A stretch of DNA of 64,000 bases from Yoonia sp. SS1-5 (GTDB taxonomy: Bacteria; Pseudomonadota; Alphaproteobacteria; Rhodobacterales; Rhodobacteraceae): NCBI RefSeq assembly GCF_038443705.2, contig NZ_CP151767.2, positions 3,029,501-3,093,500 of the forward strand, written 5' to 3'. Positions 37,860 to 47,106 of this stretch are shown here, in pieces. Numbering within the stretch: the stretch's first letter is position 1; each line of letters begins with the position of its first letter. The translations under genes were made by a program, and so were the position numbers. The notes beneath the pieces are model-generated. The model did no database searches and was not told the DNA's origin. It worked only from the letters and a program-made list of their open reading frames with translations.

Positions 37860-39250
37860 CATGCTGGACGGCGGCGCGGCTGACTGCTGCGATGCCGGAA
37901 CATTCCCAACCAAGGAGTTTCCAGCATCGTCAAGAAAGCAACACGTATTTCGCGGTTTCTAGCAGCCGTCGAAGATCGTCCGATCTATGTCGGTCTTGAT
38001 GTCCACAAGAAGACTTATTCAGTTGCGCTGTTCGATCCAGAAGACGGGATCGTAGAGACCTATACTTGTCCATCCGGCCAAGAGGCGCTGGCCGATCAAC
38101 CGTCAGGGCTTGGATGTCAGATCGCGCATGTCGTGTATGAATCGGGTCCGACGGGGTTCGCCTTGTCGCGTGCCTTGGAGCGGGCAGGTTTCGCAGTCTC
38201 CGTGATTGCTGCTTCTCGCATTCCACGCGGTTACGCAGCGGCGGCCAAGACTGACCGTATTGATGCAGTGAAGCTGGCGAACTATTTCGCGCGGGGTTTG
38301 CTGCGCCCGATTGCCATTCCCACCGTCGAGTAGGAAGGCTATCGCGCCCTTGTTCGGCGGCGGAAGCGGATCGCGGAAAGTCGAGGCAAGATCGAACAGA
38401 AGATCAAAGGCTTTCTTCTGGCCTCCGGTATCGACGAACCTCCAAGCCTACAGAAGTGGTCATTGGCGGCGTCCGACGACCTGTCAGCACTGCCGATCCC
38501 ACCCCAGCACCGTATGGCACTTGCCTCGATGGTCCGCGAGTATCTTTTCCTACTTTCCGAGGACAAGCTGCTGCGTGCTGAGATCAGGACAGCAACGATG
38601 CGGATGCATCCTGACCGTTTCAAACGGCTGACGTCCATCATTGGGGTGGGGGAGACTGCGGCGTCGCATTTTCTCGCTGAACTGTTTTCACCAGAGCGCT
38701 TCAACCGGGCGGAAGAAGTCACCTCATATCTTGGGCTCGCACCAGTGGTCAGCCAAAGCGGCAACAGCAAAGCGCGGGCAAAGCTGCGCCCGGTTGGACA
38801 AAAACGCTTGCGCGGCATTCTTGTCGAGGCCGCGTGGCAATGGACCTGGCGCGATCCAGAAGCTAAGGCCATCTACAATCATCATTTCGCGAAGCATGGG
38901 ATCGGGCAGAAGGCCATTGTCGCCGTCGCCCGCAAGCTCGCGATCAAGCTCTGGCGCATGACGGTGGAAACGCCGCCTTCGCCAGTCGAGGGTGTCGCGC
39001 GCGGGGCCTGGTCGGGATAACCGACAACAAAAAAGGGCGGCACCCTCATCAACCGGCGCGTACCGAAAACGGTACTTGGTGATCCTGCATCCTGACAGGC
39101 ACGAATAAGAAAAGGCTTACGCAGACCGGGTAACATCGCTGTTTTGGCTTCAATCCGCCGCGCACAAAGCGAGCGGATAAGGCTGATGTGCGACCGATCA
39201 ATGACTGATGTGCGGCCATTGATGCCGTTGACGATTTGCATGCGAGGCCG
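37860..39250 (+). mobile_element. IS110-family element, decayed
   Basis: Transposase frame (37926-39020) plus flanking non-coding ends; the limits are approximate because IS110 elements have no clear terminal repeats or target duplication. The longer non-coding part is on the right (39021-39250) and contains a GTACCG-AAAA-CGGTAC hairpin at 39060-39075. IS110/IS1111 elements carry a structured targeting RNA (bridge RNA/seekRNA) in such an end, so this is the place to look for it. Confidence 0.75.
37926..39020 (+). pseudogene. IS110 transposase, amber-interrupted, no normal start codon
   Basis: One continuous frame of 365 codons encodes an IS110 transposase: the DEDD domain with Y-V-G-L-D-V-H-K, V-Y-E-S-G-P-T-G, K-T-D-R-I-D-A, then the C-terminal Transposase_20 domain with I-I-G-V-G-E-T-A and the catalytic-serine segment Q-S-G-N-S-K-A-R. 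Two defects: codon 136 is TAG (38331-38333), probably a mutated CAG in V-E-[Q]-E-G-Y-R; and an ideal AAGGAG site (37912-37917) is followed 8 bases later by ATC (37926), where ATG would be expected. Two partial ORFs remain, at 38133 and 38463. It is probably inactive. Confidence 0.85.
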
Positions 39251-39259
39251 CAAAACTCG

Positions 39260-39937
39260 ATGCTTAGTTTGTCAGATTGCGAGCCGTTCAACATGATTCC
39301 AAAATCACTTTTTGCTTTGCTGGATACAACTGAGATCATACATCCGACTTCAGTTCGGGAACTTAGAATATCCGATGGCACAGCGGTTATGGAAATTGAT
39401 GGATTTCCATGGTGGCTCCCATTCGAGGACGCCAAGAAAATTCAAGAAGGCTCGGCAACTATTGAGTTTGATGAGATTTTGCGAGCGAAGTTAACCGAGT
39501 CTTGTCTTGCTTCCGTTCCATTGAGCAAAGACCCTTGCAGTGAAGACCTCGAAGAATTCAGCATCACTAATTTGGCGCAAGCGACTTGGAATAAGGTAAA
39601 TTCCACTGAAGTTTTTTGCTCCGAGCCACTTAATGATCCACTTGCTTTTTTGACTTCACTGGACCGCTTTTTGACTGATACCGAATGCCCCTTTGGACAC
39701 TCGGAGTTCGTCAATTGCGGCGAGGCTCTCGAGAAGTTCGTAAGTCTGTCTAAGTTGGACATGTTCCAGATCGCGAAAGGGCCAGATGCCATATGCCAGA
39801 TGATATCTGAAGAACTCAACAGGCAAGGCGTTAAGCACACAACCACACAGACAGATGTTTCATATGCGACCGGGTTTTTGGTTCTATGGTGGGATGGGTT
39901 CTTAATCTGTAAGGGCGCCAAGATTTATTGGAGTTAA
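39260..39937 (+). CDS. hypothetical protein between two insertion sequences
   Basis: A 225-residue AT-rich gene with no family I recognise. It is acidic, soluble and Cys-containing, with W-W-L-P-F-E-D near residue 51 and W-W-D-G-F-L near the C-terminus. ATG at 39260 or 39293 are both possible starts; no strong ribosome site is seen. Base composition differs clearly from flanking housekeeping genes and it lies between an IS110 and an IS1182 element, so it was very likely imported. The sort of size and position is compatible with an immunity or defence-related gene, but nothing in the sequence proves it. Confidence 0.55.
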   Translation: MLSLSDCEPFNMIPKSLFALLDTTEIIHPTSVRELRISDGTAVMEIDGFPWWLPFEDAKKIQEGSATIEFDEILRAKLTESCLASVPLSKDPCSEDLEEFSITNLAQATWNKVNSTEVFCSEPLNDPLAFLTSLDRFLTDTECPFGHSEFVNCGEALEKFVSLSKLDMFQIAKGPDAICQMISEELNRQGVKHTTTQTDVSYATGFLVLWWDGFLICKGAKIYWS

Positions 39938-39959
39938 AGCCCAAAAGCCACTATGGGCG

Positions 39960-41485
39960 GATTGTGTTGAAAAACTCGGCTTGAGAGGTGCCTTCGCTTG
40001 CGGATTTAGTTTGGCCAGCGTTGATCTTACGCCATCGCCGGGCCTGCTGGGCGCAGCTTTGCAAGCTTCCGGAGGTTTTGGGCGGTTGCTGCGAGAAGGA
40101 ACTCGTCTTTTACGCCGTTTGGTCCACGAAGGCGCAGGCGGTCGAGCCGCATGATCTTCTTGAGGTGTGCAAAGAGCATTTCGACCTTTTTTCGTCGCCT
40201 GCTTGCATCGGTATAGGCGTCGGTTTTGGCAATTTGGCGTGCTTTGTTGCGAGCTGCCTCATGAACATGTCTTGAGACGATGCGGGCGTCTTGGTTTGGG
40301 GTGCATTGGTCCTTGAGGGCGCAAGTCGCGCAGTGTGTTTTGCTCGCGTAGTAGCGCTTGATGCCATCCTTGCTGACGCCTGTCCGTGCGGTGCGCATCT
40401 TTCGCCAATATTTCTTGAGGGGATTGCCGCCAGGACATGTGTACTCATCAGTTTTCTGATCATAGCTGAAGTCGAGGTTTGAGAACGAACCATCTTTGCG
40501 ATCCGATCTATCGATGACAGGAATGTGCGGGTCGATGTTCTGGTTCACCAGCCACCCCAGCATGTCGCCGGACCCGTAAGCGGTATCAGCGGCCAAACGA
40601 TCAGGAAACAGGTCGAACCGATCTCGCGTGCGCGTCAGCATGGTGCGTGTCGCACCAACCTCGGCTTGGCGGATGGCACGAGAGGCTTCCACATCAAGGA
40701 TGATCGCATGGTCGGTGTCGATCAGGTAGTTGGTCGAATAGGCAAAGAATGCTGGCCCTTTCAACGCACCCGTCCACTGGCTGGCTGGGTCAGAGAAAGA
40801 CATGAACTTTGGTGTCACATCACTGGCCGCACCAAATGCGGTGTCATCCAAGGTCTCCAGATACTCCCGCACGGCCCTTGGCACGACCGCCGGATCAATC
40901 TTTGCCGTTTCCCATTCTGCCTTTGGTGCCGAGTACTGCTTGTTCGCATCGGCCTGGATTATGCTGGCATCCGTCGCAAAGGTCTCGCCGCCAACCAAGC
41001 CCTCTGCCATGCAACGCGCCACGACGGTCTCAAACAGATGCCGGAACAGATCGCTGTCACGGAACCGTCCATGTCGGTTTTTGGAAAAGGTCGAATGATC
41101 CGGGATCGGATCTGAGAGATCGAGCTTGCAAAACCAGCGGTAGGCGAGGTTCAGATGGACCTCTTCGCATAAGCGGCGTTCTGATCGGATGCCAAAGCAA
41201 TATCCCACCAATAGCATTCGGATCATTAGTTCGGGGTCGATCGAAGGACGTCCAGTATGACTATAGAAATCCGCTAAATGAACACGAATTTTGCTCAGAT
41301 CCGTGAACCGATCAATCGCCCGCAATAGGTGATCCGGCGGGATGTGATCCTCAAGCGAGAACTCATAGAACAATGCTGCTTGCGCTTCCTGCTTTGGTCC
41401 CATCATCGCGATAAATCCTCTGCATCAATGAAGAGATTGAATCAGGGTGCAGCACCCTAAACAAGCAGAGTTTTTCAACACAATC
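39960..41485 (-). mobile_element. IS1182-family insertion sequence, apparently intact
   Basis: A 1526-base element bounded by 24-base inverted repeats with one mismatch (39960-39983 and 41462-41485; outer bases GATTGTGTTGAAAAACTC). It is flanked on both sides by GGCG (39956-39959 and 41486-41489), a likely 4-base target duplication. It carries one full transposase gene on the minus strand. Intact ends and ORF suggest a recent insertion that could still be mobile. Confidence 0.9.
40027..41406 (-). CDS. IS1182-family transposase
   Basis: A 459-residue DDE transposase. N-terminal DUF772-type region (H-L-L-R-A-I-D-R-F, G-R-P-S-I-D-P-E-L-M-I-R-M-L), first Asp in F-A-T-D-A-S-I-I, second in A-A-D-T-A-Y-G-S, and the E region R-R-R-K-K-V-E-M-L-F-A-H-L-K. 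A Cys-x2-Cys-x4-Cys patch (C-A-T-C-A-L-K-D-Q-C) precedes the last block, as in IS1182 members. GAGGA ribosome site before the ATG. No frameshift seen. Confidence 0.93.
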   Translation of the reverse strand: MMGPKQEAQAALFYEFSLEDHIPPDHLLRAIDRFTDLSKIRVHLADFYSHTGRPSIDPELMIRMLLVGYCFGIRSERRLCEEVHLNLAYRWFCKLDLSDPIPDHSTFSKNRHGRFRDSDLFRHLFETVVARCMAEGLVGGETFATDASIIQADANKQYSAPKAEWETAKIDPAVVPRAVREYLETLDDTAFGAASDVTPKFMSFSDPASQWTGALKGPAFFAYSTNYLIDTDHAIILDVEASRAIRQAEVGATRTMLTRTRDRFDLFPDRLAADTAYGSGDMLGWLVNQNIDPHIPVIDRSDRKDGSFSNLDFSYDQKTDEYTCPGGNPLKKYWRKMRTARTGVSKDGIKRYYASKTHCATCALKDQCTPNQDARIVSRHVHEAARNKARQIAKTDAYTDASRRRKKVEMLFAHLKKIMRLDRLRLRGPNGVKDEFLLAATAQNLRKLAKLRPAGPAMA

Positions 41486-41559
41486 GGCGCAATCCTGCTA
41501 TTTGAGAGCGGATTGAGTTATCGCAGCATCGAGCGTTCCACTTGACAAGTGTCCACATA

Positions 41560-41590
41560 AGAAAAGGCCCCGCGAAATACGCGAGCCCCT
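41560..41590 (-). terminator. Likely terminator of etfB-etfA
   Basis: Read on the minus strand, GGGGCTCGCG-TATTT-CGCGGGGCC forms a hairpin (one bulge, one G-T pair) followed by TTTT, just past the etfA stop. It stands between etfA and the IS1182 element, so the operon ends here now. Confidence 0.75.
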
Positions 41591-41613
41591 TACTATCTTG
41601 TGATGCGTCCGGA

Positions 41614-42540
41614 TCAGAGCTTTTCTGTCAACGCAGGAACCGCCTCAAACAGGTCGGCAACAAGGCCGTAGTCGGCCACCTGGAAGATTGGCGCCTCTTC
41701 ATCCTTGTTGATCGCAACGATGATCTTGCTGTCCTTCATCCCGGCAAGGTGCTGGATTGCGCCCGAGATGCCGACTGCCACATAAAGATCTGGTGCGACA
41801 ACCTTGCCCGTCTGACCAACCTGCCAGTCATTTGGCGCGTAGCCGCTATCAACCGCCGCCCGTGATGCGCCGACAGCCGCGTTCAGCTTGTCAGCCAGCT
41901 TTTCAATCAGTGCGAAATCTTCCTCTGATCCCACGCCGCGGCCACCTGACACAACAACACCCGCTGATGTCAGCTCTGGCCGGTCGGAGGCTGCAACCTT
42001 GTCCTCGACCCATTCCGAAAGGCCGGGATCGCCAGCGGCCCCAATGGTTTCGACGGCCGCAGCGCCGCCCATACCTGCGGCATCAAAGCCTGCCGTCCGG
42101 ATCGTCATGACTTTCTTGGCGTCAGCGGATTTCACGGTCTGGATCGCGTTGCCCGCGTAGATGGGGCGCTCAAACGTGTCGGCATCCACGATACCGGTCA
42201 CCTCTGAGATCACCATTGCATCCAGCAGGGCGGCAACCCGTGGCATGACGTTTTTGGCGTCTGTCGTCCCGGGGGCGGCGATATGGGAATAATCGCCGGC
42301 CAAGGACACGATCAGGTCTGCGGTCGGTTCGGCCAGACGATGCCCAAGGGCAGCATCTTCGGCACAGAGTACCTTGGCCACACCGTCAATTTTGGCGGCT
42401 TCATCTGCCGCCGCCTTTGCATTTGCGCCCGCGCAAAGCACGGTCACATCGCCCAGTGCGGCTGCCGCTGTGACGGCCTTGGCCGTGGCATCAACTGCCA
42501 AGGCACCTTCGGTGACTTCACCAATGAGAAGAACAGCCAT
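41614..42540 (-). CDS. etfA: Electron transfer flavoprotein subunit alpha
   Basis: A 308-residue FAD-carrying subunit that passes electrons from acyl-CoA and other dehydrogenases to ETF-ubiquinone oxidoreductase. The C-terminal FAD domain shows [29 protein letters not shown] and the closing [26 protein letters not shown]. The ATG overlaps the etfB stop by one base (TAATG). Confidence 0.96.
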   Translation of the reverse strand: MAVLLIGEVTEGALAVDATAKAVTAAAALGDVTVLCAGANAKAAADEAAKIDGVAKVLCAEDAALGHRLAEPTADLIVSLAGDYSHIAAPGTTDAKNVMPRVAALLDAMVISEVTGIVDADTFERPIYAGNAIQTVKSADAKKVMTIRTAGFDAAGMGGAAAVETIGAAGDPGLSEWVEDKVAASDRPELTSAGVVVSGGRGVGSEEDFALIEKLADKLNAAVGASRAAVDSGYAPNDWQVGQTGKVVAPDLYVAVGISGAIQHLAGMKDSKIIVAINKDEEAPIFQVADYGLVADLFEAVPALTEKL

Positions 42541-43298
42541 TATACAGCCCCCGCTTCTTTAAGTTTTTCGACCAGTTCGTCCACTGACCCAACGACGATG
42601 CCTGCCTTGCGGGCCTCTGGCTCTGTGGTGCTGACAATGCTCAGCCGTGGCGTGACATCAACGCCGTAGTCGGCGGGTGTCTTTTCATCCAACGGCTTTT
42701 TCTTGGCCTTCATGATGTTGGGCAGGGATGCATAGCGCGGTTCGTTCAGGCGTAGATCGACGCTGATGATGGTGGGCATGGACACCTTGATCGTCTGCAG
42801 ACCGCCATCCACTTCGCGGGTGACCGTGGCGCTGTCGCCGTCGATATTCACCTCAGATGCGAATGTGGCCTGTGACCAACCCAGCAGTGCCGACAGCATC
42901 TGACCCGTCGCGTTCATGTCGTTGTCGATGGCCTGTTTGCCGCACAGGACCAGACCAGGGGCCTCTTCCTTGACGACAGCGGCCAAAAGCTTGGCAACGG
43001 CAAGTGGTTCGATATCTGTGTGCACGTCGTCCGCAGCGACAATCAAAATGGCCCGATCCGCGCCCATGGCCAGCGCCGTCCGCAGGGTTTCCTGCGATTG
43101 TTTGACGCCGATGGATACTGCGACAACCTCTTCGACCTTTCCTGCTTCGCGCAGGCGAATGGCCTCTTCGACGGCAATTTCATCAAACGGGTTCATGGAC
43201 ATTTTGACGTTGGCGAGATCGACACCTGAACCATCCGCTTTGACGCGAACCTTCACGTTGTAGTCGATCACGCGCTTGACGGGTACGAGGACCTTCAT
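42540..43298 (-). CDS. etfB: Electron transfer flavoprotein subunit beta
   Basis: The 252-residue partner of EtfA. It begins [13 protein letters not shown] and contains G-K-Q-A-I-D-N-D, and the recognition loop [18 protein letters not shown] that docks on partner dehydrogenases. GGGAGAG precedes the ATG. First gene of etfB-etfA. Confidence 0.96.
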   Translation of the reverse strand: MKVLVPVKRVIDYNVKVRVKADGSGVDLANVKMSMNPFDEIAVEEAIRLREAGKVEEVVAVSIGVKQSQETLRTALAMGADRAILIVAADDVHTDIEPLAVAKLLAAVVKEEAPGLVLCGKQAIDNDMNATGQMLSALLGWSQATFASEVNIDGDSATVTREVDGGLQTIKVSMPTIISVDLRLNEPRYASLPNIMKAKKKPLDEKTPADYGVDVTPRLSIVSTTEPEARKAGIVVGSVDELVEKLKEAGAV

Positions 43299-43394
43299 CT
43301 GCGTTTCTCTCCCTAAGAATCTGAGCTATTTTTGTCTCGGGACGTTACTATCCTGCACGCGCGGGCGAAAACAGTGCAAAATCGACGCGGGTCG

Positions 43395-43799
43395 TCATCC
43401 GGACGTCACGTCCTGCCGGTGCGCATGTTTCGACACCAAATCATCCGCATGCGGGCTGATTGCCGCCTTGGTTGCCAGCAGCACATCGCGCGTACGTTCG
43501 GCGGTGGCAATAATATGGTCCAAATGGCGGATGCGGGTTTCCAGAAAATCATCCAGATCAAAAGCCCCCAGTTCGCCATGTTCCATACAGTCCAGCAAGG
43601 TCTTCAGGTCGGCGATGGACAGGCCGGCATCGCGTGCATCCGTGATCATTCGCAGACGTTCGGCCGTATCGTCGGGGTAGTCCCTGTAGGTGTTTGACGG
43701 TTCATCCGATGGATTGGATCGGATCAGCCCCTGCCTTTCATAGTAACGCAGCGTGTCCCGCGACAGCCCTGTCAGGGCAGAAAGCGCACCAATACGCAT
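43395..43799 (-). CDS. MerR family transcriptional regulator
   Basis: A 134-residue regulator from ATG at 43799 (TTGGAGG before it; the frame opens at 43853). The N-terminal MerR helix-turn-helix reads R-I-G-A-L-S-A-L-T-G-L-S-R-D-T-L-R-Y-Y-E-R-Q-G-L-I, followed by a coiled-coil dimer helix. There is no Cys cluster of a metal sensor, so a redox or organic signal is more likely. It is divergent from a zinc-ribbon gene with a dyad between. Confidence 0.9.
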   Translation of the reverse strand: MRIGALSALTGLSRDTLRYYERQGLIRSNPSDEPSNTYRDYPDDTAERLRMITDARDAGLSIADLKTLLDCMEHGELGAFDLDDFLETRIRHLDHIIATAERTRDVLLATKAAISPHADDLVSKHAHRQDVTSG

Positions 43800-43808
43800 C
43801 AGGCCTCC

Positions 43809-43836
43809 AAAACCATTGACTCCACTCCATGGTTTT
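43809..43836. promoter_or_regulatory. MerR-type operator dyad
   Basis: Perfect 8-base arms AAAACCAT and ATGGTTTT, 12 bases apart, starting 10 bases upstream of the merR ATG, with TTGACT inside. It is placed to control both merR and the zinc-ribbon gene. A matching -10 at the 19-base MerR spacing is not obvious, so the promoter itself is not assigned. Confidence 0.6.
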
Positions 43837-43891
43837 ATGACACTGGGGTCCATCCGGCAAGACCGGAACGACAGAACGGAAAGGACGAACC

Positions 43892-44146
43892 ATGGGCCAG
43901 ATATGTCAAAGCTGTGCGATGCCGATGAACAAGGATCCGGCTGGTGGTGGAACCGAGGCTGACGGATCGCGCAGCGCTAAATATTGTTCGCTATGCTATG
44001 ATGAAGGCCGCTTTCGTATGCCCGATATCGACGTCGCCGGCATGCAGGCGTTCTGTATCGAGGCTTTGCAGAAAAAGGGCATGCCACGGTTCATGGGCTG
44101 GGTCTTTACCCGCTCGCTTCCGCGTCTGGAACGGTGGAAAACCTGA
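43892..44146 (+). CDS. Zinc-ribbon domain protein
   Basis: An 84-residue protein with C5-x2-C8 (C-Q-S-C-A-M-P-M) and C32-x2-C35 (Y-C-S-L-C-Y), a small zinc ribbon, then a helical tail with M-P-R-F-M-G-W. Proteins of this type are common as one-gene partners of MerR-like regulators; their function is not established. GGAAAGG ribosome site ahead of the ATG. A bidirectional terminator follows. Confidence 0.83.
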   Translation: MGQICQSCAMPMNKDPAGGGTEADGSRSAKYCSLCYDEGRFRMPDIDVAGMQAFCIEALQKKGMPRFMGWVFTRSLPRLERWKT

Positions 44147-44171
44147 CAGGCCGGCCCAAAGGAGCGCCGCA

Positions 44172-44202
44172 AAACCCCCGCCACCTTGCCGGGCGGGGGT
44201 TT
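44172..44202. terminator. Bidirectional hairpin terminator
   Basis: An 11-base-pair stem, AAACCCCCGCC / GGCGGGGGTTT, around a 9-base loop. It lies between the converging zinc-ribbon gene and the oxidoreductase gene; A/T tails on both sides allow it to work both ways. Confidence 0.85.
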
Positions 44203-44215
44203 ATGTGGGCTCATA

Positions 44216-45220
44216 TCAGCTGGCCAGTTGTTCGGCATTTTCAAGTGCTGAAAATGCAACCACGACATTCCCCTTCTTGTGCCCGGTATCCACATGGGCA
44301 TGGGCCGCGATCATCTGATCTGCGGCAAAGCAGCGGTCGATCACCGGGTGGAACGCGCCTGCTGCGGTCAGGTCTACCACGGCTTGCAGGATCTCACGGC
44401 TTTCGGTGGCAACGCCCCCGATCAGCCGTTTGCCGCGTAATCGTGCCTTCAGCCCGCCGAAAATCATATCCGATGTGCTGCCCGCGATCAGCAGCATGCG
44501 CCCGCCCGGTCGCAAGGCATGTTGTGTCCGCGACCACGGCGCGCTGCCCACGGTATCGACAACAACATCATAGGTGGCGTCCTGATCGGTGAAGTCCTGC
44601 GTCTGGTAGTCAATGACCCTGTCGGCCCCAATGGCGCGCACCATATCCGCGTTCTTGCCGCTGCAAACGCCTGTGACATGCGCGCCCAGATGTTTGGCAA
44701 TTTGGACCGCGGCAGATCCGGTCGACCCGGATGCCCCGTTGACCAACACACGCTCGCCGGCGCGCAGCTGTCCTTTGTTGACGAGGAAATCATAGGCGGT
44801 TGAAGCCCCGAACGGGATCGCGGTAGCTTGCGCAAAGCTGATATTTTCAGGTTTGCGCACCAGTTTGCCAGCCGCTGACATGGTGATGTATTCCGCATGC
44901 GCGCCAAACGCGGCACCAGGAAAACCGATCACCGCGTCGCCCGGATGATAGGCCGTGACGTTGGCCCCCACGGTTTCGACGACGCCCGAAAACTCGGTGC
45001 CCAGAACGGGTTTACGCGGTCCGGTGACGCCAAAAACCAATCGTCCGACCCAGCCCATGCCTGTTGGCATTGTCAGGCTGCGCGCCCGCCAATCCCCGGC
45101 GCTGACCGTTGTGGCCACAACCTTGATCAGCACCTCGTCGCGCTTTGGGACGGGTTTGCTGATTTCAACCCGTGTGACGACGTCGGGGGCGCCGTATTGT
45201 GAATAAGAATATGCAAACAT
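44216..45220 (-). CDS. Zinc-independent MDR-type oxidoreductase (quinone reductase-like)
   Basis: A 334-residue medium-chain dehydrogenase. GroES-like N-terminus (G-x-P-D-V, K-V-V-A-T-T-V-S-A-G-D-W), G-T-E-F-S-G-V-V, then the NADPH motif N-G-A-S-G-S-T-G-S-A-A-V-Q-I-A-K and G-A-D-R-V-I-D-Y. It lacks the Cys/His zinc ligands of alcohol dehydrogenases, so a zeta-crystallin/quinone-reductase type activity is more likely. It lies 12 bases after the DUF4386 gene, in an operon divergent from a LysR gene. Confidence 0.88.
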   Translation of the reverse strand: MFAYSYSQYGAPDVVTRVEISKPVPKRDEVLIKVVATTVSAGDWRARSLTMPTGMGWVGRLVFGVTGPRKPVLGTEFSGVVETVGANVTAYHPGDAVIGFPGAAFGAHAEYITMSAAGKLVRKPENISFAQATAIPFGASTAYDFLVNKGQLRAGERVLVNGASGSTGSAAVQIAKHLGAHVTGVCSGKNADMVRAIGADRVIDYQTQDFTDQDATYDVVVDTVGSAPWSRTQHALRPGGRMLLIAGSTSDMIFGGLKARLRGKRLIGGVATESREILQAVVDLTAAGAFHPVIDRCFAADQMIAAHAHVDTGHKKGNVVVAFSALENAEQLAS

Positions 45221-45232
45221 GATGATGCTCCT

Positions 45233-45961
45233 TCAGGCCGCTGCGGCCATTTGATTTTCGGATTTGCGTGTGGGTGCGCCGCCGCGAAAAAGAAGCCACA
45301 GGCCAAAGCTGACCTCGGACAATGTGACAACGACGAGCAATGCGATGATGATCTGGTCCAGCAGGGCAATGTCGGTAAACGTCAATTCGACCAGCCCCTG
45401 GATCAGATAGCCAAATGCCCCGACAAACAGACCCCAACCCAAAAAGTTTGGGACCGCGTCGGATTTGCAAACCAGCCAACCCAGTGCCAGCAGGTGTGCG
45501 CCAAAGAACAACTGCCAGACAAAGACGCCCATCGCATGCGCGTCAAAGCAGAACTGCGCGAGTATGTGCGGTTGATCTGAGGAAAAGGCCTCGGGGCCGG
45601 TCAGGACGATATAGCTCATCACCCAGAACAGCAGGTTGACGCCCATGATGACGATCATGCCCGCCCGTGAGAGCAGGGCAACCATGGCCATCGTTGGGCT
45701 GGTTTGTCGGAACAGGTGATAGAGGATGACGGTAATCGCCAATTCGAACAGGATCACCGCGCTATCGGCAAGAACGCCGAGGCGAAACAGCCCCTGGTTG
45801 GCCAGAAGATTTGCGGCAGAAGCCGCCGGATCGCCTGCGACGACAATCTGCATCGGGACGTACCCGATACTGAAACCGCCACAAATGGCGATGGCAAGAT
45901 AAAGACCGCCCGCAGCTCGCGCTGCGCTGGGGTCCCATTGGGTCTGCATTTGATGTGTCAT
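45233..45961 (-). CDS. DUF4386 membrane protein
   Basis: A 242-residue protein with about six membrane segments. It begins with S-A-A-R-A-A-G-G-L-Y-L-A and contains F-R-L-G-V-L-A-D, L-Y-H-L-F-R and L-P/V-P-N-F-L-G-W-G-L-F, typical of the uncharacterised DUF4386 family. ATG at 45961 chosen because the frame up to 46000 does not fit. First gene of an operon with the oxidoreductase and divergent from a LysR regulator. Confidence 0.85.
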   Translation of the reverse strand: MTHQMQTQWDPSAARAAGGLYLAIAICGGFSIGYVPMQIVVAGDPAASAANLLANQGLFRLGVLADSAVILFELAITVILYHLFRQTSPTMAMVALLSRAGMIVIMGVNLLFWVMSYIVLTGPEAFSSDQPHILAQFCFDAHAMGVFVWQLFFGAHLLALGWLVCKSDAVPNFLGWGLFVGAFGYLIQGLVELTFTDIALLDQIIIALLVVVTLSEVSFGLWLLFRGGAPTRKSENQMAAAA

Positions 45962-46109
45962 TTCCAATCCTTTTTCTGTTGGGCCGCGCGATCCGCACAA
46001 GCACTGCCGATGCCGCGGCTGGGTTTCCGTTGCGGTACTGCGACCGGTCTAACGCGGATGGAAAATCATGCGAATTGACCAAATTTTCAGATTTGATATG
46101 CAGATATGC

Positions 46110-46997
46110 ATGGATTGGAGAGCGGTGAAATTTGACTGGAACAAAGCCCGCGCCTTTCTTGTGACAGCGGAAGAGGGGTCTCTTTCTGCAGCCGCGCGTG
46201 CATTGGGCATGGCGCAGCCAACTTTGGGCCGGCAGGTCGACGGGTTGGAGCAGGAGTTGGGCATCGCCTTGTTCGAAAGGGTTGGCCGTGGCCTGACGCT
46301 GACCCCCAGCGGGATCGAATTGTTGGCCCATGTCCGCGAAATGGGCGCGGCGGCAGGCCGCGTGTCGCTCAGCGCCCTTGGCCAATCCCAGGCGCTGGAA
46401 GGCAATATCAGCATCTCGGCAAGCGAGACTTATGCGGCCGTCCTTCTGCCGCCGATTGTCACCCGGCTGCGCGAGGCTGAACCTGGCATTCAGGTTGAGA
46501 TCGTTGTTGCCAATCACGCCAGCAATCTGTTGCGCCGCGAGGCGGATATCGCCATCCGAAACTTTCGCCCGACAGAGCCTGATCTGGTCGCCAAGAAAGT
46601 TGGCACCGCAGACGCGGTGCTTTACGCAACCCCTGACTATCTGCGCCGTCTGGGGTACCCGGCCACACCTTATGACCTGCGCCATGCGAGTTTTGTGAAC
46701 ATGGACCGGTCGGGGGGAATGATCAAAGGATTGAACAGTCTCGGCCTCGGGCTGACCGAAGCAAATTTCCCGATCCTGACCGAAAGCTATATCGTCATGT
46801 GGGAACTGGTGAAACAGGGTGCGGCCATCGGCATATTGGACGCGCTTATTGGCGACGCAGAGCCGGGTGTCGTCCGGGTTTTACCCGATCTTGAACCGCT
46901 AACCTTTCCGATCTGGCTGGTTGCCCATCGCGACGTGACAACCAGCCGCCGGATTCGCCGTGTCTATGACTTTCTTGCGGATGCATTACATCGCTAA
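46110..46997 (+). CDS. LysR family transcriptional regulator
   Basis: About 295 residues. N-terminal winged helix: F-D-W-N-K-A-R-A-F-L-V-T-A-E-E-G-S-L-S-A-A-A-R-A-L-G and Q-P-T-L-G-R-Q-V-D-G-L-E. The C-terminal domain is a periplasmic-binding-like effector domain. Starts at 46068, 46110 (ATG) and 46125 (GTG, five codons before the conserved part) are all possible. It probably controls the divergent DUF4386-oxidoreductase operon. Confidence 0.9.
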   Translation: MDWRAVKFDWNKARAFLVTAEEGSLSAAARALGMAQPTLGRQVDGLEQELGIALFERVGRGLTLTPSGIELLAHVREMGAAAGRVSLSALGQSQALEGNISISASETYAAVLLPPIVTRLREAEPGIQVEIVVANHASNLLRREADIAIRNFRPTEPDLVAKKVGTADAVLYATPDYLRRLGYPATPYDLRHASFVNMDRSGGMIKGLNSLGLGLTEANFPILTESYIVMWELVKQGAAIGILDALIGDAEPGVVRVLPDLEPLTFPIWLVAHRDVTTSRRIRRVYDFLADALHR

Positions 46998-47106
46998 GCA
47001 GCGTTTGGGACGCCCGGTCTATCCATTGCAACCAACGGTCATGTCGGTGCGCCCCCCTACATTCTAAATCGGTCCTGCACATGAAACATCATATTGTAGG
47101 TCCATC

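Noticed and set aside
43816..43841. MerR promoter with 19-base spacer (TTGACT and TATGAC)
   Set aside because: The spacing between these hexamers is only 14 bases; no good -10 at 19 bases.
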